A stretch of DNA of 64,000 nucleotides from Anaerolentibacter hominis (GCF_032380675.1 NZ_JAWDIX010000001.1:1860001-1924000), one strand, 5' to 3'; shown: positions 25,930 through 34,560, counted from the first letter of the stretch. Translations and numbers: made by a program. The notes: generated by a model from the letters alone, not told the origin.

Positions 25930-27733
25930 TAATTTAACTACTGGGAATTCCGGTGGTAGACTGGTTCATTTGGATAGAATAATCGGAAGTGAGAAAATAA
26001 ACACAAAAATCTTGGGGCACATGGGGATACCTTATAAATTCATTCGTGGTTCTGCTATTGTATATAATAATGAGATTCATATATTGGGTGGTGGTAGTTT
26101 AGGTTATGATACAAAACACTACAAACTCAACGACTCATCGTGGACTTCAGTAAGTACATTACCTTATGATTTCGAGTCTGGTTCTGCTGTTGTATATAAT
26201 AATGAGATTCATATTTTGGGGAGTGTTATTTCTGGTAACCGCACAAACCACTACAAATTCAACGGTACTTCTTGGACTTCTGTGAGTACATTGCCATACG
26301 AATTTTATTGGGGTTCTGCTGTTATATGGAATAATGAGATTCATATTTTAGGAGGGGGTGGTGATTCTTCTGGGAATAGAACAAACCACTACAAATTCAA
26401 CGGTACTTCTTGGAATTCTGTTAGCACATTGCCCTATGAATTTTATTTTGGTTCTGCTGTGGTATATAATAATGAGATTCATATTTTAGGGGGTGATGAT
26501 TCTTCAAGTTATACAAGCCACTATAAATTTGATGGTATTTCTTGGCTTTCTGTAAGTACATTACCTTTTAAGTCTAGTTCAGCTGTAGTATGGAATAATG
26601 AGATTCATATTTTAGGCAGTGGTAATTCTTCTAATGATACAAAACACTACAAATTCGACAGTATTTCTTGGACTTCGGTAAGTACATTACCTTATGGTTT
26701 CAATTCTGGCGCTGCTGTTATTTATAATGATGAAATTCATATTTTGGGCGGGAGTGGTGGTTATACAAGTCGTTACAAATATGATGGTACTTCTTGGACT
26801 TCTGCGAACACGTTACCTTATGATTTTTATAATGGTTCTGCTGTTGTATGGAATAATGAGATTCATATTTTGGGGAGTAGTTATAATAGCACAAAACACT
26901 ACAAATTCAATGGTACTTCTTGGAATTTTGTTAGCACATTGCCCTATGAGTTTCATGATGGTTCTGCTGTTGTATGGAATAATGAGATTCATATTTTAGG
27001 GAGTTATGTTGCTTGGGATAGAACAAAACACTACAAATTTGATGGCTCTTCTTGGACTTCTGTAAGTACACTACCATATAAATTTACTCAAGGTTCTGCT
27101 GTGGTATATAATAATGAGATTCATATTTTAGGGGGTGATGATTCTTCAAGTTATACAAGCCACTATAAATTTGATGGTATTTCTTGGACATCTGTTAGTA
27201 CACTACCCTATGAGTTTCATCAAGGTTCTGCTGTAGTTTATAATAATGAGATACATATTCACGGGAGTGTTGCTGGAACAAACAGCAAGTCTCATTTTAA
27301 ATTTAATGGCATTGTATGGACTAATATTGGAAACACTGAATTTGAAAATGGCTATATGAATGTGCATAATAATTTAATTCATGTCGTAAAAAATACTGTT
27401 CACTACTGTTGGGATGGGGTTAGCTGGAGAATAGATAATACTCTAATTGGATACGGGTCATTTAATATTATCATAACAAATAATGAAAAGGTTTTTCTTT
27501 TTAGTTATGAAGATAATTTAGCAGCTCTTTTCATCGAACCCCAGCTCACCAAAGACATTTCATATTATCTGCCCAAAGGCTATCATCTGCTTACAACCCC
27601 CAACATCACCACAGATACTCAAAACCTAACCAAAACTGACTCAGACTATGTAGTAACCGAAACCGGAAAAGTAGTTCTTACTCAGAGCAGCATTTCCGAA
27701 GATTTCGGTCTGATCAGCGTCATATCAGAATAA
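25916..27733 (+). CDS. large Kelch-like repeat receptor-binding protein B3
   Basis: This 605-aa protein is the longest of the repeat proteins. It has ten clear repeats of about 37-45 residues (GSAVVYNNEIHILGG, HYKFNGTSWTSVSTLPYEF) plus degenerate ones, and the common C-terminal domain (YYLPKGYHLLTTPN...YVVTETGKVVLT...FGLISVI). Two repeats share an exact 96-base stretch (26450-26545 and 27092-27187), 642 bases apart, showing recent duplication or gene conversion. ATG 25916 has AAAGGAGGTGG in front. Likely role: host recognition, with repeat number and sequence open to change by recombination. Confidence 0.8.
   Translation: MQAFDNLTTGNSGGRLVHLDRIIGSEKINTKILGHMGIPYKFIRGSAIVYNNEIHILGGGSLGYDTKHYKLNDSSWTSVSTLPYDFESGSAVVYNNEIHILGSVISGNRTNHYKFNGTSWTSVSTLPYEFYWGSAVIWNNEIHILGGGGDSSGNRTNHYKFNGTSWNSVSTLPYEFYFGSAVVYNNEIHILGGDDSSSYTSHYKFDGISWLSVSTLPFKSSSAVVWNNEIHILGSGNSSNDTKHYKFDSISWTSVSTLPYGFNSGAAVIYNDEIHILGGSGGYTSRYKYDGTSWTSANTLPYDFYNGSAVVWNNEIHILGSSYNSTKHYKFNGTSWNFVSTLPYEFHDGSAVVWNNEIHILGSYVAWDRTKHYKFDGSSWTSVSTLPYKFTQGSAVVYNNEIHILGGDDSSSYTSHYKFDGISWTSVSTLPYEFHQGSAVVYNNEIHIHGSVAGTNSKSHFKFNGIVWTNIGNTEFENGYMNVHNNLIHVVKNTVHYCWDGVSWRIDNTLIGYGSFNIIITNNEKVFLFSYEDNLAALFIEPQLTKDISYYLPKGYHLLTTPNITTDTQNLTKTDSDYVVTETGKVVLTQSSISEDFGLISVISE
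26040..27270 (+). repeat. array of about 110-135 bp Kelch-coding DNA repeats
   Basis: Direct repeats in coding DNA, each with a nearly constant core such as GGTTCTGCTGT.GT.TATAATAA and GAGATTCATATTTT, separated by a more variable stretch. Similar cores occur at about 17240-17910, 20250-20940 and 21660-22370. The exact 96-base pair of copies is at 26450-26545 and 27092-27187. Confidence 0.85.
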
Positions 27734-27749
27734 AATTATACGTTAACCA

Positions 27750-27774
27750 GCCAGCTAATCCCAGCTGGCTTTTA
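27750..27774 (+). terminator. Rho-independent terminator
   Basis: GCCAGCT (27750-27756) and AGCTGGC (27763-27769) followed by TTTTA, 16 bases after the last Kelch-like gene. It ends the fibre block before the lysis genes. Confidence 0.75.
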
Positions 27775-27802
27775 TCTTGTTCAAATTTAAGGAGGAAAAT
27801 TC

Positions 27803-28015
27803 ATGAAAACAACTAATTACGTCATTGACAACAAACCGGTAACCTATGAAATCGTATCCAACGGCTACAACATCTATCTGGATGGAAAGCTCTGGATCAC
27901 CCAGCACGAACCGTACATTCCGTTCAAGGATGTTACATATGAGGAATCCTGTCTGAAACAGATGGACGACCTGTGGGGAAAGAAGGAAGATACCGCTGCT
28001 GCAGAAAATGCATAA
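27803..28015 (+). CDS. small phage protein before lysis genes
   Basis: A 70-aa protein with AAGGAGG in front of ATG 27803. It has a short beta pattern (NYVIDNKPVTYEIVSNGYNIYLDGKLWI) and a Lys/Glu-rich end. No cysteine cluster, signal or membrane segment. It takes the place in which XkdX-like small proteins usually sit. Family not recognised. Confidence 0.6.
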   Translation: MKTTNYVIDNKPVTYEIVSNGYNIYLDGKLWITQHEPYIPFKDVTYEESCLKQMDDLWGKKEDTAAAENA

Positions 28016-28071
28016 CTGGATCTGACCGGCGCCTGTAACCGAAAACGCATCCTTCCTGACAGGAATACAAC

Positions 28072-28533
28072 ATGAATAATCTAATCGAACTTTTAAACCA
28101 GGTCTCCGCAGGGACCGTACTGAAATGGGTGCTGGTGATCCTGACCATCCTAAGCGGCCTCATCGCCTTTTCCATCCGCTGCTACAAGTGGATCGAGTCC
28201 TACCGGCTGAGGAAAAATCAGCTGGAAGAAAATGACCGGCTTCTGGACCAGCACAACAGCACCATTTCCGAGATCAAGAAACAGATCGGCGAGCTGGTGG
28301 ACTACAACGCAGATATGACCAAGATCAACCGGATACAGACCCGGCACAGCATTGTCCGGGCCTGTATGGAGGCCCTGAACCGGGACTGCATTGACAAATA
28401 TGAGCTCCAGTCCCTGGAGGACATGTTCACCCTGTACACCGACGTGCTGCAGGGCAACTCCTACGTGCTGACCCTGATGAAGAAGGTCCGGCACCTGCGG
28501 GTCATCTCCCATGAGGATGATACAGATGAATAA
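28072..28533 (+). CDS. membrane-anchored coiled-coil protein, holin-accessory-like
   Basis: A 153-aa protein with one membrane segment (about residues 18-36, VLKWVLVILTILSGLIAFS) followed by a long coiled coil (RLRKNQLEENDRLLDQHNSTISEIKKQIGELV) and a helical end. It has the same layout as the shorter protein at 22966 (a TM segment and then a 'LLDxxN' helix), so the two may be relatives from a duplicated end-of-array region. Position next to holin and endolysin suggests a lysis role. It overlaps the following gene by eight bases. Confidence 0.6.
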   Translation: MNNLIELLNQVSAGTVLKWVLVILTILSGLIAFSIRCYKWIESYRLRKNQLEENDRLLDQHNSTISEIKKQIGELVDYNADMTKINRIQTRHSIVRACMEALNRDCIDKYELQSLEDMFTLYTDVLQGNSYVLTLMKKVRHLRVISHEDDTDE

Positions 28534-28810
28534 AAAGAACCATCCGCGGATGGAATTCAGTAAAAAGATCTTTTATATGGTCACCGGCTTTACCGTGCTG
28601 GTAACCATGTATAGTATGGCGCTGATGTGGATCACGAGAGATTCCTCGGCGCTGTCCGTTCTGATACCGGCTGTCTTTGCAGAATTTGCAACGGCAACCG
28701 GTTTTTATTATTCCAAGGCAAAAAAGGAGAATGAAATTAAGCTAAAGAAACTATATGGGACCGGTGAGGATGACTCGTCCGGTACCCTGCAGGAAGAAAG
28801 GGAAAATTAA
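28526..28810 (+). CDS. small membrane protein of the lysis cassette
   Basis: A 94-aa protein (ATG 28526 chosen because GAGGA lies nine to thirteen bases upstream; an in-frame ATG at 28511 also exists). Two membrane segments are visible (about residues 15-35, IFYMVTGFTVLVTMYSMALM, and 42-62, ALSVLIPAVFAEFATATGF), then a charged tail. The layout is that of a small holin or holin-like protein. It directly precedes the LLH-type holin, with no gap. Confidence 0.6.
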   Translation: MNKKNHPRMEFSKKIFYMVTGFTVLVTMYSMALMWITRDSSALSVLIPAVFAEFATATGFYYSKAKKENEIKLKKLYGTGEDDSSGTLQEEREN

Positions 28811-29167
28811 ATGGAATTAAATGATTTGCTGCAAAGCATCCTGTATGCTGTCCTGACGGTAACCCTGCCTCTGCTGGCTAAATACGCCGCAGGCCTGATC
28901 CGGGCAAAGACCGAGGACACAAAACTTGCAGAGATTTCCGATATCATCGCCTCGGTTGTCACCTGTGTTACACAGACCTATGTGGAGTCGCTGAAGAAAT
29001 CCGGCAAATTTGACAAGGCCGCCCAGCAGACTGCCTTTGAGACAGCGAAACATACAGCTCTGGCAATGCTCTCCCGGGAGGCCAGAGAACTGATTGCAAA
29101 AACATACGGCGATATCGACGCCTATCTGGAAACGAAAATCGAAGAATATGTAAATCTGATCAAGTAA
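28811..29167 (+). CDS. phage holin, LLH-like family
   Basis: A 118-aa protein with one N-terminal hydrophobic segment (LLQSILYAVLTVTLPLLAKYAAGL), an amphipathic helix with AEISDIIASVVTCVTQTYVESLKK, and a helical C-terminus. This is the known pattern of phage LL-H type holins, which form membrane lesions that release the endolysin. It starts directly after the previous stop codon, and the endolysin follows after ten bases with AAGGAGG. Confidence 0.75.
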   Translation: MELNDLLQSILYAVLTVTLPLLAKYAAGLIRAKTEDTKLAEISDIIASVVTCVTQTYVESLKKSGKFDKAAQQTAFETAKHTALAMLSREARELIAKTYGDIDAYLETKIEEYVNLIK

Positions 29168-29177
29168 GGAGGCATCT

Positions 29178-29885
29178 ATGGGAAGAGATATCACGAAATG
29201 TCATCCACGTCTGCAGAAGCTTGCAGATAAATTAGTCCAGGAATGTAAGAAGCAGGGGCTGAAAATAGGAATCAGCGAATGTCTTCGCACCGCCGCCGAA
29301 CAGGACGCCCTCTATGCCAAGGGGCGCACAAAGCCTGGCAGCATTGTGACCAACGCCAGAGGCAGCTCCTATTCCTCCATGCACCAGTGGGGCGTGGCAT
29401 TTGACTTTTACCGGAATGATGGAAAAGGGGCCTATAATGAGAGCGGGAACTTCTTTACGAAGGTTGGAAAGATCGGTCAGAAGCTGGGCCTGGAATGGGG
29501 CGGCGCCTGGTCGTCTATTGTAGACAAGCCCCACTTCCAGCTCCCGGACTGGGGGAGCACCCCTTCTAAATTAAAAGCCAAGTATGGGACGCCGGCCAAA
29601 TTCATGGCGGCCTGGGAAGACCCGGATTATGTACCGGCTAAGACTGTAACATCCAAATCTTCCAAAAAAGATATCCTCTGGCTGCAGAGAAAGCTGAATA
29701 CTTGTATCACCGGGAAAAGCTTTTCAAAATTGTCAGAGGACGGCTGTTTCGGCAGTAAAACCGATGCGGCCATTGTGCTATACTGGAAGCAGCTGGACTG
29801 GACTATCGCTGCGCCGGACAGGAATGGTTATCACAGGGCGGGCAGCAAGACAATTACTGCCCTGTCAAAAGGCCGGAAGAAATAG
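29178..29885 (+). CDS. endolysin, M15-family peptidase
   Basis: A 235-aa protein. The N-terminal 140 residues match D-Ala-D-Ala/L-Ala-D-Glu peptidases of the M15 family: CLRTAAEQDALYAKGR, then SxHxxGxAxD (SMHQWGVAFDFY) and the second His in DKPHFQLP, which together bind zinc. It would cut peptidoglycan stem peptides during lysis. The C-terminal part (about 160-235) has a peptidoglycan-binding-like helical pattern (KKDILWLQRKLNT...LSEDGCFGSKTDAAIVLYW). Last gene of the phage block, followed by a strong terminator. Confidence 0.9.
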   Translation: MGRDITKCHPRLQKLADKLVQECKKQGLKIGISECLRTAAEQDALYAKGRTKPGSIVTNARGSSYSSMHQWGVAFDFYRNDGKGAYNESGNFFTKVGKIGQKLGLEWGGAWSSIVDKPHFQLPDWGSTPSKLKAKYGTPAKFMAAWEDPDYVPAKTVTSKSSKKDILWLQRKLNTCITGKSFSKLSEDGCFGSKTDAAIVLYWKQLDWTIAAPDRNGYHRAGSKTITALSKGRKK

Positions 29886-29900
29886 ACTTAGTTTCCACAA

Positions 29901-29939
29901 AACAGGGCAGCTGCTTTACGGCGGCTGCCCTGTTTTTTT
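29901..29939 (+). terminator. strong Rho-independent terminator after endolysin
   Basis: AACAGGGCAGC and GCTGCCCTGTT form an 11-bp stem followed by seven T. This marks the end of the late phage operon. Confidence 0.9.
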
Positions 29940-30030
29940 GCAGATTTTGAAATTATTAATTACCGTACTACTATCGTACCACCCGTCAATCTGACAAACC
30001 TGCTCAGGAGATGATACGTTCGTACAGATG

Positions 30031-30067
30031 TCGGACGGCTTACTACCGTCCGGCTGATTTTTTTGGC
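30031..30067 (+). terminator. second terminator at end of phage region
   Basis: CGGACGG (30032-30038) and CCGTCCG (30046-30052) followed by a T-run (GATTTTTTTGG). It lies between the endolysin and the minus-strand Spo0A-like gene. Confidence 0.8.
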
Positions 30068-30099
30068 TTGCATCTTTTTAATTATGTTCCTGTACCCAG

Positions 30100-30522
30100 T
30101 TAGAAATTGACTATATTTTGCCTCTTAAGATAAGAGGACAATATATCAATGAACTCACCGGTGGATGGCTTTGAAGTCAGAGTATATCCTGCCATCTGAT
30201 CCAGGAACTGACGGTTACCCCTTTTCCAACAGACATCAATGACTGTTCTTAAATTACGTTCTACACTATACAACGTTGTATTATGCCGCTTCGCTACTTC
30301 CGGATATAAACATTTTATAATCAATAATAAGCGGTCTTCATCCTCTATAGCAAGGGCAATTGCAGATGCAAGAAAATGGTATCCCATGTATGTTGCAGGG
30401 ATACCCAAACTACGAATCAATCCATATATTTCTGGCAACAGAACCACTCTTCCTAATCTTCTTTTATGTTGATGGTACAGCATAAAATTTAAATATGGAA
30501 AATTTTGGATATAAAAAGACAT
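30100..30522 (-). CDS. orphan Spo0A C-terminal DNA-binding domain protein
   Basis: A 140-aa protein that lacks a receiver domain but matches the Spo0A effector domain: LIRSLGIPATYMGYHFLASAIALAIED, LYPEVAKRHNTTLYSVERNLRTVIDVCWKRGN and LTSKPSTGEFIDILSSYL. In Spo0A this domain binds 0A boxes and controls sporulation genes. No clear ribosome binding site is seen before the ATG at 30522 or before Met14 (30483), so the start is uncertain. A 0A-box core (TGTCGAA on the minus strand, 30525-30531) lies just before the ATG, which could mean autoregulation or control by Spo0A. Confidence 0.8.
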   Translation of the reverse strand: MSFYIQNFPYLNFMLYHQHKRRLGRVVLLPEIYGLIRSLGIPATYMGYHFLASAIALAIEDEDRLLLIIKCLYPEVAKRHNTTLYSVERNLRTVIDVCWKRGNRQFLDQMAGYTLTSKPSTGEFIDILSSYLKRQNIVNF

Positions 30523-30794
30523 ATTTCGACATAATTTGCATATTTTTAATTATATTTGTACTCTAAGTTTATTTAATATGCATTTTAAGAATTTAGTATA
30601 ACAGAAAAAAGTGTAGAATCAAAATATTCGCGGTAAAAAGACAAATTTGCAAATTATAGTCATTTGAGGTAAACTATGCCTGTGCTTACGGTAACAGCCC
30701 AATACGCATGAATACGAAATGAACTGTCCCATTGCTTTCATCAGGTACATACATAAACGGTGCAGGGGATGGAGTGAAAGAAAGGGAATTTTAT

Positions 30795-31667
30795 ATGAAG
30801 ACTTATCAGATAGTAACAGATGCCACGGCTGATCTCACCCAGGATGTTGTCCAGGCACTGGGAATTGACGTCATACCGATGGAATATGATATTGACGGCG
30901 AGGTTCATACGTTTGCTCCCGGAGGGAGCGATATTTCTCTGGAGACCTTTTATTCCCAGCTTCGGGATGGAAGGCAGGCTCATACGTCCCAGATTAATCC
31001 GCTGGTATATAAGGAACATTTTGAACGTTATCTGGCCCAGGGGATGGATGTTCTCTACATCTGTTTTTCCTCCGGATTAAGTGCTACGATCCAGGGAGCT
31101 CATACCTGTATCCAGAAACTTCAGGAGAAATATCCGGACCGCAGGATTTACTGTGTGGACTCTCTGTGCGCTTCTTCCGGAGAAGGCTTTTTTGTATACA
31201 GCGCGAAGAAGAAGCAGGATGAGGGCATGGAAATCGAAGAATTAAATCAGTGGCTGAATGACCATCGGCTGAACGTTTGCCACTGGTTTACCGTGGACGA
31301 TCTTGGGCATCTTCGCCGCGGCGGACGTATTTCCTCTGCCACTGCTATTATGGGAACCGCTCTCCAGATTAAACCGATACTCCATGTGGATGAGGAGGGC
31401 CATCTGATTAATATGTTTAAGGTACGGGGTAGGAAGAAATCTCTCTCAGGCCTGATGGAACATATGTCACAGACCTGGACGCCTGAGCTGGGTACAGAAG
31501 TATTTATCGGCCATGGAGACTGTCCTGCCGATGCGGACTATCTGGCCTCTCTGATCCGGGATAAACATCCCCAGGCACAGGTATCCATTTTCCCGATCGG
31601 GCCGATTATCGGCGCTCATGCCGGTCCGGGTGTGGTCGCGCTCTTCTTCTGGGGCAGCAGCCGATAG
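30795..31667 (+). CDS. DegV family fatty-acid-binding protein, copy 1
   Basis: A 290-aa protein starting MKTYQIVTDATADLTQDVV behind AAAGGGA; the reading frame is open further upstream but the ATG at 30795 fits the family. DegV proteins bind fatty acids and act with the FakA kinase for acyl-phosphate supply. Family marks: TSQINP, the YICFSSGLSATIQGA segment, DSLCASSGEGFFV, and the LGHLRRGGRIS motif. It is a single gene followed by a terminator. A second DegV lies at 44411. Confidence 0.85.
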   Translation: MKTYQIVTDATADLTQDVVQALGIDVIPMEYDIDGEVHTFAPGGSDISLETFYSQLRDGRQAHTSQINPLVYKEHFERYLAQGMDVLYICFSSGLSATIQGAHTCIQKLQEKYPDRRIYCVDSLCASSGEGFFVYSAKKKQDEGMEIEELNQWLNDHRLNVCHWFTVDDLGHLRRGGRISSATAIMGTALQIKPILHVDEEGHLINMFKVRGRKKSLSGLMEHMSQTWTPELGTEVFIGHGDCPADADYLASLIRDKHPQAQVSIFPIGPIIGAHAGPGVVALFFWGSSR

Positions 31668-31705
31668 ACGGAATAAGAAATCCGGTTGATGTTACAGTAA
31701 ATAAC

Positions 31706-31753
31706 AAAGGCAGCATAAACAGGTATGATATATCTCCTGTATGCTGCCTTTTT
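31706..31753 (+). terminator. Rho-independent terminator after DegV
   Basis: AAAGGCAGCATA (31706-31717) and TATGCTGCCTTT (31740-31751) followed by TT form a 12-bp stem with a 22-base loop. It separates the plus-strand DegV gene from the convergent minus-strand genes. Confidence 0.85.
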
Positions 31754-31769
31754 CTGATATAGAATTGTA

Positions 31770-32111
31770 TCATTTTTTCTTCTTCGGCTTCACCAGATCG
31801 TAACTCTCGCCGATCATGCGCCTGATTTCTTCCTCCGGCACGGTCCCGTCAAGAATGACGGTATTCCAGTGATCCTTGTTCATATGATAGGCCGGAATAA
31901 CGGACGTATACGTCTCTCTCCAGAGCCCGGCCCACTGTGGAGAACATTTCAGGTTCAGCCAGAATATACCTTCCCGCTCATAGACAATAGCAAAGCTTTT
32001 CTTGTTATCCCTGCAGCGCATCAGGGTCCAGTTCTGATCTTTGAACGGATGATCCTCATACACTCCCTGAAACGCAAGACAATAGCCGATCACATCTTCT
32101 CTCGTTTTCAT
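31770..32111 (-). CDS. MmcQ/YjbR family protein
   Basis: A 113-aa protein starting at ATG 32111, with GGGGAGAGCAGG directly upstream. The pattern (VIGYCLAFQGVYEDHPFK, FAIVYEREGIFWLNLKCSP, YHMNKDHWNTVILDGTVPEEEIRRMIGESYDLV) is that of MmcQ/YjbR proteins, which have a CyaY-like, double-wing DNA-binding fold and no settled function. It ends with a Lys-rich tail. Probably a single-gene unit. Confidence 0.85.
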   Translation of the reverse strand: MKTREDVIGYCLAFQGVYEDHPFKDQNWTLMRCRDNKKSFAIVYEREGIFWLNLKCSPQWAGLWRETYTSVIPAYHMNKDHWNTVILDGTVPEEEIRRMIGESYDLVKPKKKK

Positions 32112-32177
32112 CCTGCTCTCCCCTTCTGGATACGTTGATCTTCTTCCTCTACTATATAACAAAAGCAGGAATTATTA

Positions 32178-32206
32178 CATAGGAAAGTTTGGAGAACTTT
32201 CCTATG
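32178..32206. repeat. intergenic palindromic repeat, copy 1
   Basis: CATAGGAAAGTT, loop TGGAG, AACTTTCCTATG: a perfect 12-bp inverted repeat. A close copy with the same TGGAG loop lies at 35954-35996. Confidence 0.8.
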
Positions 32207-32209
32207 CAA

Positions 32210-32238
32210 CAAAGAAAAGACCGGGCATCCGCCCGGTC
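32210..32238 (-). terminator. Rho-independent terminator
   Basis: GACCGGGC (32219-32226) and GCCCGGTC (32231-32238), followed on the minus strand by TTTTCTTT. It ends the small coiled-coil gene transcribed from the right. Confidence 0.85.
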
Positions 32239-32251
32239 CTGTTCATTTCTC

Positions 32252-32512
32252 TTAATCCACATCCATCGCCGGCACATTGTTTTCCTGCACTGAAGATTCT
32301 GCCTGCTTTTTCACCATATCTTTAATGTCGTCCACCGACATCCCGTTTTTCTGCAGCAGAGTAAGTACTTCGCTGACATCCTCTTCTTTTTTCTTTGCCA
32401 GCAGGCTTGCCCGTTCTTTCTTCAATGCATCCATCTTTACCTGCAGCTTCTGAATGGATGCATCAAGCACTGCAAGCTGCTCATTGATCGGTTTTCTCTG
32501 ACCTCTTGCCAT
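32252..32512 (-). CDS. small coiled-coil protein of unknown function
   Basis: An 86-aa protein; start chosen at ATG 32512 (MARGQRKPINEQL) because GGAAAGGAAG lies just upstream. It has a coiled coil (LAVLDASIQKLQVKMDALKKERASLLAKKKEE), then a helical segment (VSEVLTLLQKNGMSVDDIKDMV) and an acidic, Asn/Gln-rich tail. The layout (short basic start, coiled coil, flexible end) is like nucleoid-associated H-NS-type fragments, but I cannot assign a family. Confidence 0.65.
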   Translation of the reverse strand: MARGQRKPINEQLAVLDASIQKLQVKMDALKKERASLLAKKKEEDVSEVLTLLQKNGMSVDDIKDMVKKQAESSVQENNVPAMDVD

Positions 32513-32653
32513 TTGCACTTCTTCCTTTCCTTTGATTGTTGCCACCATCTGTCTCGCACTGGCTTGCCGGTTTCCATCTCTGCCCGGACATTTGTCCGAA
32601 AAGAAACCCATTACGGTAAAGTATATGAAAGGAAGATGCAATTTATTCCATTT

Positions 32654-34441
32654 TTATCGAATTGGATCACAGTAGAGTGACTCGTAGTAACGGCACAGCG
32701 CCTTGTACTCTTCCGTCTCTCCCTGGTGAATTTTATTTAACTGCTCATGGGTATCCAGCTCTTCCTTGCTGATTCTCTGGATCAGGTGGATCGCTATGTT
32801 GGAGCAGTGGTCGGAGATTCGCTCTACATTAGTAAGCACTTCGATAAAGGAGATACCTCTCTGGGTCTCACACTCTCCGGTCTGCAGACGCTGTACGTGC
32901 CTGGAACGCAGAGTTTCATTTAAGATATCTATGGTTTCCTCCAGGGGCTCCACACGCTGAGCCGTCAGCTTATCCTCGGTCTCATAGGCATCCATGGTCA
33001 TCTTGAGGATATTGTCAACCGCACCCACCACATAGTGGAGTTCCTCCCGCGCCACATCTGAGAACACTAGATTCTGACTGCTGTTAAACTCGCCTACCTC
33101 CGCCACATTGACGCAGTAGTCTCCGATTCGTTCCAGATCGCCTACCGTATGCATGATCTCTGTGGCCTGCTTACTGTCCTCAGGCCGGATATCCTGCGCC
33201 GTAATCTTGACCAGATATTCACCCAGCACCGTCTCCGACTTATCCAGGAACTTTTCATTTTCCTGGAGCAGCTCCATCTGCTTCTCATCATACTTTTCCA
33301 AGAGCCCGGATGCAATTTCGAAATTCTCCCTGGCAGCCTGTCCCATGGATAAAATAACTTTTTTACACTGCTCCAGCGCCACGGCCGGTGTGGGAATAAA
33401 ACGGCTGTCCAGAAGCGCCAGCTCCTCGTCGATCTTTGACACCTCGTGATCCCGGATAATCAGGCCGGACATGTGAATCAAAAGGTTGCAGAACGGCAGC
33501 AGGACGAAGGTAGTTACCAGGTTAAAGAGGGTATGGAAATTTGCGATACCGCCCCTGTTGATTACGCTGTCCCAGAAGGAAAAGCCGAACAGGGCCTGGT
33601 ACCCGTATATGACAACCATCATCAGGATAACGCCGATAATATTATTCAGCACATTGATTGCAACAACTCTCTTCGCCTTTTTATTGGTTCCGATACTGGC
33701 AATCAAAACTGTAATACATTTTCCGATGTTCTGTCCCATGATAATAGGAGCCGCCATGGAAAATGTCACCGAACCGGTGGAAGAAACTGCCTGCAAAACA
33801 CCGACGGAAGCGGAAGAGCTCTGCAGAATCGCCGTCACTACCGCACCTAAAAGCACGCCCAGCAGGGGGTTTTTAAAGATAAAAAAGATCTGATGAAACG
33901 CTTCGGAGTCCCGCAGGGGAGCCAGTGCGGTCTCCATCGTGGACATTCCCACAAACAAAATACCAAATCCAATGACAATCGACGCAATGTTTTTCGTCTT
34001 CGCTTTCTTTGCCACCAGAAGTATAAATGCGCCGATGCACACACAGACCGGCGCAAAAGAGGCGGGTTTTAACAGCATCATAAAAATATTATCACTACTG
34101 ATATCGCCCAGACGCAGAATCTGCGCGGTAATTGTAGTGCCGATATTGGCACCCATGACCACCGGCACTGCCTGTACCAGCTTCATAATACCGGCATTGA
34201 CAAAACCAACTACCATAACCGAAGTAGCCGCGGAGCTCTGTATCACAGCCGTCACAACAGCTCCCAGTGCCACCCCCTTCAGCCGGTTGCTGGTCAGCCG
34301 TTCCAAAATACGTTCCAGACTGGCACCGGCCAGCTTTTCCAGAGAGCTTCCCAGTACTTTCATGCCGTAAAGGAAAAGTCCGATGCCCCCCATTAATGTT
34401 AGAATCGAAGTTAAACTCAAATCAGTTCCCCCCACTGCCAT
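32654..34441 (-). CDS. Na/Pi cotransporter family protein with PhoU-like domain
   Basis: A protein of about 595 aa. The N-terminal 330 residues contain two copies of the Na/Pi cotransporter signature (GAVVTAVIQSSAATSVMVVGF and GAVVTAILQSSSASVGVLQ) among about eight or nine membrane segments. The C-terminal 220 residues are helical and PhoU-like (HTVGDLERIGDYCVNVAEVGEF, LTNVERISDHCSNIAIHLI). It would import phosphate with sodium. Start is uncertain: ATG 34441 lacks a clear RBS, while a TTG at 34420 sits behind GGGGGGAA and gives an N-terminus (SLTSILTLMGGIGLFLYGM) closer to family usage. Confidence 0.85.
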   Translation of the reverse strand: MAVGGTDLSLTSILTLMGGIGLFLYGMKVLGSSLEKLAGASLERILERLTSNRLKGVALGAVVTAVIQSSAATSVMVVGFVNAGIMKLVQAVPVVMGANIGTTITAQILRLGDISSDNIFMMLLKPASFAPVCVCIGAFILLVAKKAKTKNIASIVIGFGILFVGMSTMETALAPLRDSEAFHQIFFIFKNPLLGVLLGAVVTAILQSSSASVGVLQAVSSTGSVTFSMAAPIIMGQNIGKCITVLIASIGTNKKAKRVVAINVLNNIIGVILMMVVIYGYQALFGFSFWDSVINRGGIANFHTLFNLVTTFVLLPFCNLLIHMSGLIIRDHEVSKIDEELALLDSRFIPTPAVALEQCKKVILSMGQAARENFEIASGLLEKYDEKQMELLQENEKFLDKSETVLGEYLVKITAQDIRPEDSKQATEIMHTVGDLERIGDYCVNVAEVGEFNSSQNLVFSDVAREELHYVVGAVDNILKMTMDAYETEDKLTAQRVEPLEETIDILNETLRSRHVQRLQTGECETQRGISFIEVLTNVERISDHCSNIAIHLIQRISKEELDTHEQLNKIHQGETEEYKALCRYYESLYCDPIR

Positions 34442-34560
34442 CAGGCATTTTATCTTTTGCTGCTTTACCCTGATCTTACACAGGGTATACATTACACATA
34501 AATACATTTTACAGAAAACATACAGAAAACACAACAACAATTGATCCCTTCCGGCAGATA

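Noticed and set aside
26040..27270. CRISPR-like or satellite repeats
   Set aside because: The repeats are in frame inside a long coding sequence and encode Kelch-like blades.
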